Source: an uncultured Bacteroidales bacterium (GTDB taxonomy: Bacteria > Bacteroidota > Bacteroidia > Bacteroidales > WCHB1-69). Taken from it: DNA of 38,177 bases. The position numbers and the translations under genes were made by a program. Numbering within the stretch: position 1 is the stretch's first letter; each line of letters opens with the position of its first letter. The DNA lies in assembly GCA_946409645.1 (NCBI GenBank), contig CAMJXE010000020.1, positions 1 to 38,177 of the forward strand, written 5' to 3'. This document shows positions 1 through 7,700 of the stretch, piece by piece. The notes below the pieces were generated by a model, which made no database searches, was not told where the DNA came from, and saw only the letters and a program-made list of their open reading frames with translations.

Positions 1-192
1 CACCTGCGGCAACTTGAGATTCGATACCCTTCCGTCCGCATAGTAGTAGCGCATCTCGCCGTTGCGGCGCACGCAGATGGCGGCGAGGCCGGTGGCGGAG
101 GATATAAATATCCGCGGATCTCGCGTATCTGCACGTATAACCTCATCGGGTTTTCCCGCAGGTCGGTGACAATATGGTCGGTGACGGTTCAT
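1..192 (-). pseudogene. Chimeric displaced Rhs fragment, cut by the window edge
   Basis: An open frame starts at an ATG at 192 and runs off the left edge. It encodes the Rhs-core piece ATGLAAICVRRNG followed at once by EMRYYYADGRVSNLKLPQV, which in the two neighbouring cassettes is the last conserved block before the variable tip. The whole HPDRLGS to DPSGE core that should lie between is missing. Bases 1-57 are identical to 1222-1278, and 59-96 are identical to 5717-5754 of the full-length gene. The first ~35 residues are unlike the Rhs core and may not be real coding. It is probably a recombination product and a fourth tip cassette; its tip lies outside the window. Confidence 0.5.
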
Positions 193-265
193 ACTTTTTC
201 AGGTCACAAAAATACGAAAATTAGGGTTACAATGCTGCATGGAAATTGGGGAACACGATGATCAT

Positions 266-625
266 TTACATAAAAAACGACAGTATGAACAAAATATAAG
301 ATATCAGCATATACATTATCACTCCAAATCCCTTAAGTGCTCTGTGAGTTTCATCTTCATATTTTGCTTTGAGTTCCTTGTATTTTTTGTCATTCAAGAC
401 ATAAAAATTACAAAACAGAATAATAAAATATGCTGAAACAGCAATTATACATAACAACCAGCGTGGCATCGACAATAAATTCAGTATTGTGCATAAATTC
501 ATAATCTGAACCAATGAGATATAGCCACACGATGATACTGATGAAAACACATTTGAAACAAGTTCTTGAAGCATTTTCGAGTCGGCAACCCTATAAAAGC
601 AATATTCCCAAAATCGATACATCAC
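266..625 (-). CDS. Small membrane protein, candidate immunity protein of the 634-1797 cassette
   Basis: A 119-residue protein with hydrophobic stretches near residues 40-55, 57-77 and 100-118, so two or three membrane helices. I recognise no named family. It starts 8 bases after the stop of the Rhs tip cassette on the same strand, and like the tip it is AT-rich while the Rhs core is GC-rich. Small genes directly downstream of Rhs tips usually encode the cognate immunity protein. A membrane location would suit a toxin that acts on the inner membrane. The function is inferred from position only. Confidence 0.5.
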   Translation of the reverse strand: MMYRFWEYCFYRVADSKMLQELVSNVFSSVSSCGYISLVQIMNLCTILNLLSMPRWLLCIIAVSAYFIILFCNFYVLNDKKYKELKAKYEDETHRALKGFGVIMYMLISYILFILSFFM

Positions 626-633
626 TCAAGTAT

Positions 634-1797
634 TTATTTAAACGGCATTCCCGGATATCCGATGGGGATATAACCTCTTCTTATCATTTTGTTCCTGTCA
701 CGATGCTGACGGCGTATCTCCTGTTGCATAATCGGATAATTTTTAATTTCAATTGTGTAATGTAAAGACAAAAACATACCTAAAGTTCCTGCGGCTCCAA
801 CAATGTCCATTGAAGCATCCATTAAATAAGGTATGTTTTCTGCTAATGAGTTATTCCTTGAGACATTGGTAATTGACAAAAGAGCATCGAGTTCAGACAA
901 TCCATATCCCGACAATCGCATATAATTTGATTTAACAAAATATAAGTCTCTCGTGGCTTTCGCGTATTTCAATTTGCCACCTATGGTTCTATTTCCATTA
1001 ACATTCATAGGTCTGTATTGACCATCTTTTCCAAGCCATAAACCTTTTGTCTCATCGTAATACTTGATGCCAGTCACTTTAAAATTTTCAGAGGTTGTCG
1101 TTGCCCCTGACTCAAGCAATAATAATCCAACATCTATAAAGTCGGGATAAGGATTCGTGCTATAAGAACTTATCGCAATATAGGTTTCTGTTGGAGTGGC
1201 TTCTGCTCCCATATGTATTATCACCTGCGGCAACTTGAGATTCGATACCCTTCCGTCCGCATAGTAGTAGCGCATCTCATCGCCGCTGGTGAACACGCCC
1301 TCGAATCCGAGGAAAGTGCCGCTAAGAGGTATCTGGTCCCCAAAATCAGCCCATTGCACGTGACCGAATATATCCCTATACCATGGGGTAAACATCTCCT
1401 CCCCGCTTGGGTCCGTATATTGCAACGGATTGTTCAGACAGTACGAATACCGGTTGTAGCTCTGCGTGAACTCCGGCGCCTGCACGAAGTTGTCGGGGGA
1501 GAAGAAGCGGGCGATCACGGGGTCGTACAAGCGGCCGTTCATGTTGATGATCTTCAGGTCGGCGTAATGTTCGTGCCCGGTGAAGCCTCGGGAGAAACGG
1601 AAAGTTCCCGCCAAGTTGCCGGACAGCGTGGTGGAATCGAAAGTGAGCCAGTTGGTGTCTGATTTCACGTTGCCCCACGGATCGAAGTGGAGGTTGCGGA
1701 TTACTTGTTTGTTGGCGTTGGTGATATGGGTGTAGCTGCCCAAACGGTCGGGATGCACTAAATAAAAAAGGTCTTTGTTTTTAACAGAATCGTTCAT
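634..1797 (-). CDS. Displaced Rhs C-terminal cassette (core end plus variable tip), no export signal
   Basis: The frame is open from 1905, but the first 36 residues lie out of frame over the preceding gene. I choose ATG 1797 (MNDSVKNKDLFYLVHPDRLGS region, 387 aa), which overlaps the previous stop as TAATG. Residues ~14-200 copy the end of the Rhs core (HPDRLGS, FDPWGN, GRLYDPVIARFFSPD, DPSGE) plus a linker ending in RVSNLKLPQV. The remaining ~195 residues are a unique AT-rich tip with no motif I recognise and one hydrophobic stretch near its end. There is no signal peptide and no YD-repeat body, so it probably cannot be delivered alone. It is best read as an orphan tip able to recombine into the full-length gene at 4720-10554. 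Confidence 0.5.
   Translation of the reverse strand: MNDSVKNKDLFYLVHPDRLGSYTHITNANKQVIRNLHFDPWGNVKSDTNWLTFDSTTLSGNLAGTFRFSRGFTGHEHYADLKIINMNGRLYDPVIARFFSPDNFVQAPEFTQSYNRYSYCLNNPLQYTDPSGEEMFTPWYRDIFGHVQWADFGDQIPLSGTFLGFEGVFTSGDEMRYYYADGRVSNLKLPQVIIHMGAEATPTETYIAISSYSTNPYPDFIDVGLLLLESGATTTSENFKVTGIKYYDETKGLWLGKDGQYRPMNVNGNRTIGGKLKYAKATRDLYFVKSNYMRLSGYGLSELDALLSITNVSRNNSLAENIPYLMDASMDIVGAAGTLGMFLSLHYTIEIKNYPIMQQEIRRQHRDRNKMIRRGYIPIGYPGMPFK
1222..1407. repeat. Rhs linker repeat, copy 1 (identical to 2826-3011)
   Basis: These 186 bases match 2826-3011 without a difference, while the tips on one side are unrelated. The first 57 bases recur again at 1-57. The block encodes the linker between DPSGE and the variable tip (MFTPWYRDIFGHVQWADF to RVSNLKLPQV). 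Perfect identity beside unrelated tips suggests recent recombination or gene conversion. Confidence 0.5.
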
Positions 1798-2234
1798 TAA
1801 CTCACAAATAACGCATGAAAGACAATTAATAACAGCCCCAATAGATACGGTGACACTAATAACATAAAGTATAACAGTAATCGAAAAAAGGGTTTCTTTC
1901 CCCAAGTGTCTTGCATTTTTTGTTCATTCACTCTAAATTCAGCGGATTGTATCATCTCATTGTAAGGCATTTGTGTTTTCATGATAACACTTGTAACTAT
2001 TGGCATTATCCAAACAAACAACAGCCATGCAATAAAAACTATTTTCTCTATAATTAGGCTAAAGAACTCTTCTTTGCTTGGTTTAATTATCAAAACATAT
2101 AAAAAGCAAAACAAAAGGATGACAGATTGAATAATATTTCCAATTAGCATTAAAGTACTCCAAGGTGGTGACGAGTATGTCCCGATATCAAACCAGTCAA
2201 ACCAACAATAAATCTTAAAAAGTAGTTTTTTCAT
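1797..2234 (-). CDS. Membrane protein, candidate immunity protein of the 2256-3539 cassette
   Basis: A 145-residue protein with three clear hydrophobic segments (about residues 26-50, 62-85 and 112-142). I do not recognise the family. It begins 21 bases after the stop of the preceding Rhs cassette, and its own stop TAA overlaps the ATG of the next cassette. Position, size and low GC fit an immunity protein. The partner tip has a hydrophobic C-terminal region, so an inner-membrane immunity protein against a membrane-acting toxin is a reasonable but untested reading. Confidence 0.5.
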   Translation of the reverse strand: MKKLLFKIYCWFDWFDIGTYSSPPWSTLMLIGNIIQSVILLFCFLYVLIIKPSKEEFFSLIIEKIVFIAWLLFVWIMPIVTSVIMKTQMPYNEMIQSAEFRVNEQKMQDTWGKKPFFRLLLYFMLLVSPYLLGLLLIVFHALFVS

Positions 2235-2255
2235 AATAGTTGAAAATTTTGATTG

Positions 2256-3539
2256 TTATCGTATTTTTCCAAAACCACCAAATCCACTAGTTGAAACATC
2301 TATAATAAAATATGTCGAACTAATGGCAAAACCAACTGGGCCAAGGAAACCAATGCCCGTCATTGCTATATCCAATCCGATTTTGGCATAAACTTGCCAA
2401 TCTTGCCCGCCATTTCTACAATAAGCATAGCCATTATAAAGACTTATTGAAGCAGAAGCGGCACCAACTATCACATTTGTTTTTGATGCTATTTTCAAAT
2501 AACCACCCACCGTTTTTCCCAGTGCTTTTTCATATCTTAAAGCCCGTTCTGCTTTATCCAACCCTCTAAATTGATGCCACATTTGGTTGTCAGAAAAATT
2601 GTACCTCACCGCCGCCTCAATCAAATTGGTCTTGGCTCCGTTGGCCACCCCATACGCGTTCAACCCGTTGATATACCCCGGATTGATGGGCGCCTTTTGC
2701 TGGAAGTTGGTAGAAAAACTGCTCATCTGTTCCGAAGGGTCACCAATCCGGTAGAAGCCCGCGCCGCGCATGGGGAGGGAGGAGAACGAGAAAGTGAAAT
2801 CTGCCGGATTGCCCCTGTCAATGAACACCTGCGGCAACTTGAGATTCGATACCCTTCCGTCCGCATAGTAGTAGCGCATCTCATCGCCGCTGGTGAACAC
2901 GCCCTCGAATCCGAGGAAAGTGCCGCTAAGAGGTATCTGGTCCCCAAAATCAGCCCATTGCACGTGACCGAATATATCCCTATACCATGGGGTAAACATC
3001 TCCTCCCCGCTCGGATCCACCCACTGCAACGGGTTGTTCAGACAGTACGAATAGCGGTTGTAGCTCTGCGTGAACTCCGGGGCTTGCACGAAGTTGTCGG
3101 GGGAGAAGAAGCGGGCGATCACGGGGTCGTACAGGCGGCCGTATGTTGAGACTTCGTCTCGAAGCACCTCACGCTCGACAAAAATCAAGCAAGCTTGTTT
3201 TTGTTCTCGCTTACTCGGTGCTTTCATGTTGATGATCTTCAGGTCGGCGTAGTGCTCGTGGCCGGTGAAGCCCCGGGAGAAGCGGAAAGTTCCCGCCAAG
3301 CTGCCGGACAGCGTGGTGGGATCGAACATCTTCCAATTAGCATCGTTTTTCACATTACCCCACGGATCGAAGTGCAACGCACGTATCACGTGCCTGCTGC
3401 TGTCGGTGATGTGCGTGTAGCTGCCCAAACGGTCGGGGTGGACATAGTACATGCTGTCCACATTGTTGCGTCGCACGCAGATGGCGGCGAAGGTGTGTGT
3501 CCCCGCGGAACAGTTCTCGTTATTAAAATATTTCATCAT
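2256..3539 (-). CDS. Displaced Rhs C-terminal cassette with hydrophobic tip and in-frame palindromic insertion
   Basis: A 427-residue product. It begins with a non-Rhs leader of ~17 residues, then the Rhs core from AAICVRRN and HPDRLGS through DPSGE, the linker ending RVSNLKLPQV, and a ~190-residue tip. The tip ends in a hydrophobic, glycine-rich stretch (near IGLDIAMTGIGFLGPVGF), which suggests membrane insertion. Compared with the other copies there are 27 extra residues between DLKIINM and GRLYDPV, encoded by a palindromic insert at 3143-3223. The ATG overlaps the upstream stop as ATGA. No signal peptide or YD body is present, so it is an orphan tip cassette rather than a complete toxin. 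Confidence 0.5.
   Translation of the reverse strand: MMKYFNNENCSAGTHTFAAICVRRNNVDSMYYVHPDRLGSYTHITDSSRHVIRALHFDPWGNVKNDANWKMFDPTTLSGSLAGTFRFSRGFTGHEHYADLKIINMKAPSKREQKQACLIFVEREVLRDEVSTYGRLYDPVIARFFSPDNFVQAPEFTQSYNRYSYCLNNPLQWVDPSGEEMFTPWYRDIFGHVQWADFGDQIPLSGTFLGFEGVFTSGDEMRYYYADGRVSNLKLPQVFIDRGNPADFTFSFSSLPMRGAGFYRIGDPSEQMSSFSTNFQQKAPINPGYINGLNAYGVANGAKTNLIEAAVRYNFSDNQMWHQFRGLDKAERALRYEKALGKTVGGYLKIASKTNVIVGAASASISLYNGYAYCRNGGQDWQVYAKIGLDIAMTGIGFLGPVGFAISSTYFIIDVSTSGFGGFGKIR
2826..3011. repeat. Rhs linker repeat, copy 2 (identical to 1222-1407)
   Basis: This is the second copy of the 186-base identical block. Beyond 3011 the two cassettes stay similar but no longer identical through the Rhs core to about 3460. 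The full-length gene lacks this linker: its tip follows DPSGE directly. Confidence 0.5.
3143..3223. repeat. 81-base palindromic element inserted in frame in an Rhs cassette
   Basis: Aligned with the other two Rhs copies, 81 bases (27 codons) are extra here. The insert contains a hairpin GAGAC-TTC-GTCTC at 3148-3160 and an imperfect long palindrome at 3163-3222, with outer arms AGCACC/GGTGCT and inner arms ACAAAAATCAAGC/GCTTGTTTTTGT around AAGCTT. A direct repeat ATGTTGA occurs at its left edge and just past its right edge, but two bases expected from a clean target duplication are missing. The frame stays open through it. It resembles the idea of Rickettsia palindromic elements, with no claim of homology. 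Confidence 0.5.
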
Positions 3540-4057
3540 TCCCGTCTTTTTATCACAAACTCAACACGATGATTCAGTCTGGGATCATCGTTGACGAAGC
3601 AATTTCTTCTTTCCTCACCTGACAATTCGTTGCAATTGACTATGGGGCAATAATTATAGCATTGCCTTCCTTTCACATACGTTGTGTCCACACCCCTGTT
3701 CCCCAAATAGGATATGATTTCCTCGTACATATACAATAACAAACTAACGGAATAGCTCTCATCCCATTCTGTAAGAGACAGATGAACGTCAACATCAACG
3801 GTTTCAATATCGTTATTTGACAACAAAAAACTTGCAATAGAATCTAAAAAAGTGCGAGTTTGATAGTCGGAAGTGTCCAAATGCCGATACACAAACAGGA
3901 AACAAATATCATTCGTTCTGAGGATTACTTCTTTAGAGTCTGAATTAGTCAGCTCATGAACGGTTCTGACCACAGGTATGGAGTCGTTGCATGAGGACTG
4001 TTGAGCGTAACATAACGTTGACAGCAGTATCAGGTAGAGAAGGATTATTCTTTTCAT
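3536..4057 (-). CDS. Exported OmpA-like domain protein
   Basis: A 173-residue protein with a signal peptide (MKRIILLYLILLSTLCYAQ). The C-terminal half looks like a diverged OmpA-type domain: a helix-rich part with EEIISYLGNRGVDTTYVKG, then a cysteine-containing insert, and the terminal RLNHRVEFVIKR, which resembles the NRRVEF end of OmpA/MotB domains. Such domains normally bind peptidoglycan. It lies 64 bases after the candidate immunity gene at 4122-4712 and overlaps the next Rhs cassette by ATGA. It might be an accessory periplasmic protein, an old immunity gene, or a leftover of an earlier cassette. Function unknown; the OmpA call is moderate. Confidence 0.5.
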   Translation of the reverse strand: MKRIILLYLILLSTLCYAQQSSCNDSIPVVRTVHELTNSDSKEVILRTNDICFLFVYRHLDTSDYQTRTFLDSIASFLLSNNDIETVDVDVHLSLTEWDESYSVSLLLYMYEEIISYLGNRGVDTTYVKGRQCYNYCPIVNCNELSGEERRNCFVNDDPRLNHRVEFVIKRRE

Positions 4058-4121
4058 GACAGGATTATGGATTTAGCGGTATCGATATAAAAAGGTTGAA
4101 TGATCGGCTTGGATTGGGGTA

Positions 4122-4712
4122 CTATTTCCATCGTTCTTCTGTTGAACAGGGGCAAAATTCATGTCGGATATTATTCTTTTCGCCATAAGAAAGTTGAGGG
4201 GATATTATTGTTAATTGTGGGATTTCCAAGTCATATTGTTCTGACTTATCTGATGTTGAGTAGATGATTCTCAAAGATTGCTGTAAAATATCATGTAGTT
4301 TTTTATAATTCTCATAAGCATCATCATGAATGAAATCTTGCCCTCCGGGAATCATACTGTCTTTGAACACACAATACGCATGAACATGTATCGAACTATC
4401 TGTATAATTAAAAACACCACAATCAATCAACGGTATTGAACATTCTGAAGAATCTATGCACACTTTCATATTAGAAACGTTAATGTCAATGTAGCTGTCT
4501 GACTTCGGTATTTCTATGTCAAACAGTAAGTGTCTGTAATTTAAACGCAAAAAATCCTCATTCTTTATTAACGTAGTACTAAATGAATCACGGATTAATT
4601 CATATTCTTCGTCTATGAAGATTATTTCTTTGATCTTAATGATGTTTTGAGAAAACGCTGACGAAAACAACATTGAAAATATAAATGCCCAAACAATAGT
4701 TATTGTTCTCAT
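4122..4712 (-). CDS. Exported protein, candidate immunity protein of the full-length Rhs toxin
   Basis: A 196-residue protein with a signal peptide (cleavage likely after SSAFSQ) and no later membrane helix, so it should be periplasmic or secreted. No family recognised. It starts 7 bases after the stop of the full-length Rhs gene, the usual place of the cognate immunity gene. A periplasmic immunity protein would fit a metallopeptidase tip that is exported or acts in the periplasm, but this rests on position and signal peptide alone. Another explanation is an unrelated secreted cargo protein. Confidence 0.5.
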   Translation of the reverse strand: MRTITIVWAFIFSMLFSSAFSQNIIKIKEIIFIDEEYELIRDSFSTTLIKNEDFLRLNYRHLLFDIEIPKSDSYIDINVSNMKVCIDSSECSIPLIDCGVFNYTDSSIHVHAYCVFKDSMIPGGQDFIHDDAYENYKKLHDILQQSLRIIYSTSDKSEQYDLEIPQLTIISPQLSYGEKNNIRHEFCPCSTEERWK

Positions 4713-4719
4713 ATTAAAT

Positions 4720-7700
4720 CTATTTTAATTGTTTCAACATTTCCAAATAATACAAATCAATACCTTTCTTGAACACTTCTGATGTCTTCTGGTAATTTAT
4801 TTGATTTTTCTGATAATTGATAGCATTGATTTCACGAACAGGATTAGAAACTCCTACATAGGCTGAACCTCCCATAGCAATAAAAGTTTCTATATGATGA
4901 GATTCATGGTCATAGGAACTTCTAATGTTATAATAATTGTCCAAAGACAGAATGTTATTAATCCACGCCATCGTATTACATAAAAGTTTCTGCTTGTATA
5001 AATCTATTTTACCATCGTTATTAATATCTATCTCAAGAGTTCGTGTTGTCAGTAATTCGTCTTTTGTTTTATCCCCTTTTTCCAATGGCAAAGTCGTACA
5101 ATTATAATGTTCAACTATTTTGAAGATTGCATCCTCTGAAAGGGACATTTCAGATGGTCTTGAGGCATAATTAGATGCATACTTGTCAAAAAAAACGACT
5201 CCATGCTCGTCAGATTGATAAGAGCAATTATTCAACACCCATGATATATTTTTGTTTAGTATAATGTAAACATTTCCATCATCGATACCATCAGAGCCTA
5301 AATATTTTCCGTACTGGTCAAAATAATCCCCAAACAACTCCCCGCTCGGGTCCACCCATTGCAGCGGGTTGTTCAGACAGTACGAATACCGGTTGTAGCT
5401 CTGCGTACACTCCGGTGCCTGCACGAAGTTGTCGGGGGAGAAGAAGCGGGCAATCACCGGGTCGTACAACCGTCCGTTCATGTTGATGATTTTCAGATCG
5501 GCGTAGTGCTCGTGGCCGGTGAAACCCCGGGAAAAACGGATAGTTCCTGCCAAAAAGCCAGACAACGTGGTACTGTCGAAGGTGCGCCAGTCGGTGTCGG
5601 TCTTCACGTTGCCCCACGGGTCGAAGTGGAGGTTGCGGATTACTTGTTTGTTGGCGTTGGTGATATGGGTGTAGCTGCCAAGACGGTCGGGATGCACATA
5701 ATACATGCTATCGACACCGTTGCGGCGCACGCAGATGGCGGCGAGGCCGGTGGCACAATAGACATAGTTGTAGTGGGTGGTCACGCCAGTGGCATCCACC
5801 TCTTTCTCATAATTGGCGCTGATATAGTAGCGGGTGCGCTCCACAACACCATTTCGTTTGAACACAGCCTTCTCCCTCTGTCCGTCGTGGCCGTACTCCA
5901 ACAGAATCTCCACATCTCCCTCTCTGATTCGGGAGGGTTGGTTGAAGACATTATAGTCGGTTTCGCAGGAATCAGCGGAGATGGCATTGGGGAAATTGGT
6001 CGTGGGAGTCACTTTCGTTACTGCGTGAGGTTTGTTGCTGTCGTAGCTGTACGTTCCCGCCAAGGTATTGCTCAAGATGTTGCCCTGTGCGTCATACACG
6101 GTGTTGAAGGTCTGGGAGACACCGTTGAAAGTGCCTTGCGCGAACGAAACAAGCCGGTCAAGGTTGTCGTACTGGAACGTCTCATACTGGCTGTTCTTTT
6201 GGTCTCGTTGCACAAGCCGGCCTTTGTTGTCGTAAGTGTAGTGGAAATTCTGGATGGAAGAATCCACGGTGTATATTTCATCGTCAATGATTACGTCAGG
6301 CACTGTGTTCAGAGTGTTCAGGGACATGGTGTTCATGAGAACTAACGGAGGTTTGACAGGTGTTGAACCGGCCATTTTCCCAGTGTTGATTCGGGTCAGC
6401 AGTCCGGCAGAATTGTACTCATACTCTGTGGCGGTGCCGTTGCCGAACCGGCATTTCAGCGGCTGTCCATACAAATTGTAACTTTTGGCATGGAAAATCA
6501 GGTTGTTGTTGCTGCCTTGGTCAATTTGCGAGAGCTGTCCCTTTCCGTTATATGTGAATCGGGTGGCAAAACCGTCAGGATAGGTCAGCGTGGCGAGCTG
6601 CCCGTAAGTGTTGTAAGCGTAGGTTTCCGAATAAGATGTACCGTCAACATGGCGGATGTGCTGAGCATGACGGGAGAGGGTGTCGTAGGAGTATTGGTCA
6701 CAGAGGGTGTCATTTCCCAACACACGATACAATTTTCCATTCCCTCGATTCGAAGAATTGTAATGGTCGTAGGTATATCGAAAAACTTCAGAAATGGCAT
6801 TAGACGGTGTTATATTTGTTTTTCTGGTCAACCGTCCCCATTCATCATATTGGAAACGAATAATGTTGCCATTGGCATCTGTTTGCTGTAAGGGTTGGTT
6901 GTGGGCATTGAAACGGCATGTCACCGTTCCAGCGTTAGGCTCCACAATACGGAGACGGTTTCCCGAAGCGTCAGCGATGATTTGGGAGGTGTGTCCACAA
7001 GTCGTGACATTGGTTTGCGTGGCGGTTCTGCCATCATGAAGAACATGGGAGTAATTGAAGGTTATCGTCCCACCCGGATCCATCACAGAGATGACTCGTC
7101 CCACCGCATCTGTTGTACGTGTTGAGGCGGTTTGTCTCAAGTTGTCTGTAATCGTTGTGGTATATCCGGCATACTGATAGGAGACATTGGAATAGGGGCC
7201 GACCTCACTGGTGGTTCTGCCAAACTGGTCATATTGGAAAGTATGCCATATTTTGTTCGCATCAGAGGTGCCTCTAATATAAGGTGCGGAAACACGATAA
7301 ACATTCCCTTTTATATCGTAGCAAGTGTCCGTGAAGAAGCCGTTCTCACGGGTGCAGATGTTCCGCCCCAAAAGATCAAAGTACCGCTCTGTGTCAAATG
7401 ATTTTCCGGGCATACGGGTTAAGGAGTAGTATTTTGCATTAGGTATTTCGTCGTACACGTACCATCCGTATCGGATAGTGTCCGTGTTTCCATCAGGGTG
7501 GTGGACGGCGGTGAGCTTGTCGAAAACATCGTATGTATAGGTGGTTGTCAGGTCATTCTCATTAGTAACTGAGAGAAGAAGGCCCTTTTGGGGTGAAAAT
7601 GTCCTGCTGATATTAAAGGAAGAACCCGAACTCTCATAAACACAAAACCTGCCTGTATTGTCAAACGACAAGGTCGTGGATTTGGCCAAACAGCTGTCAC

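Noticed and set aside
1213..1662. 149-residue plus-strand frame opposite the Rhs core
   Set aside because: It is an antisense shadow of the GC-rich Rhs core, and the same shadow recurs at 2571-3149 and 5359-6345.
1798..1905. 36-residue N-terminal extension of the 634-1797 Rhs cassette
   Set aside because: It overlaps the end of the upstream membrane-protein gene in another frame and shows no Rhs similarity; ATG 1797 overlapping the stop is the better start.
3163..3222. Small RNA gene in the palindromic insert
   Set aside because: No promoter or terminator signals; the in-frame placement fits an inserted palindrome better.
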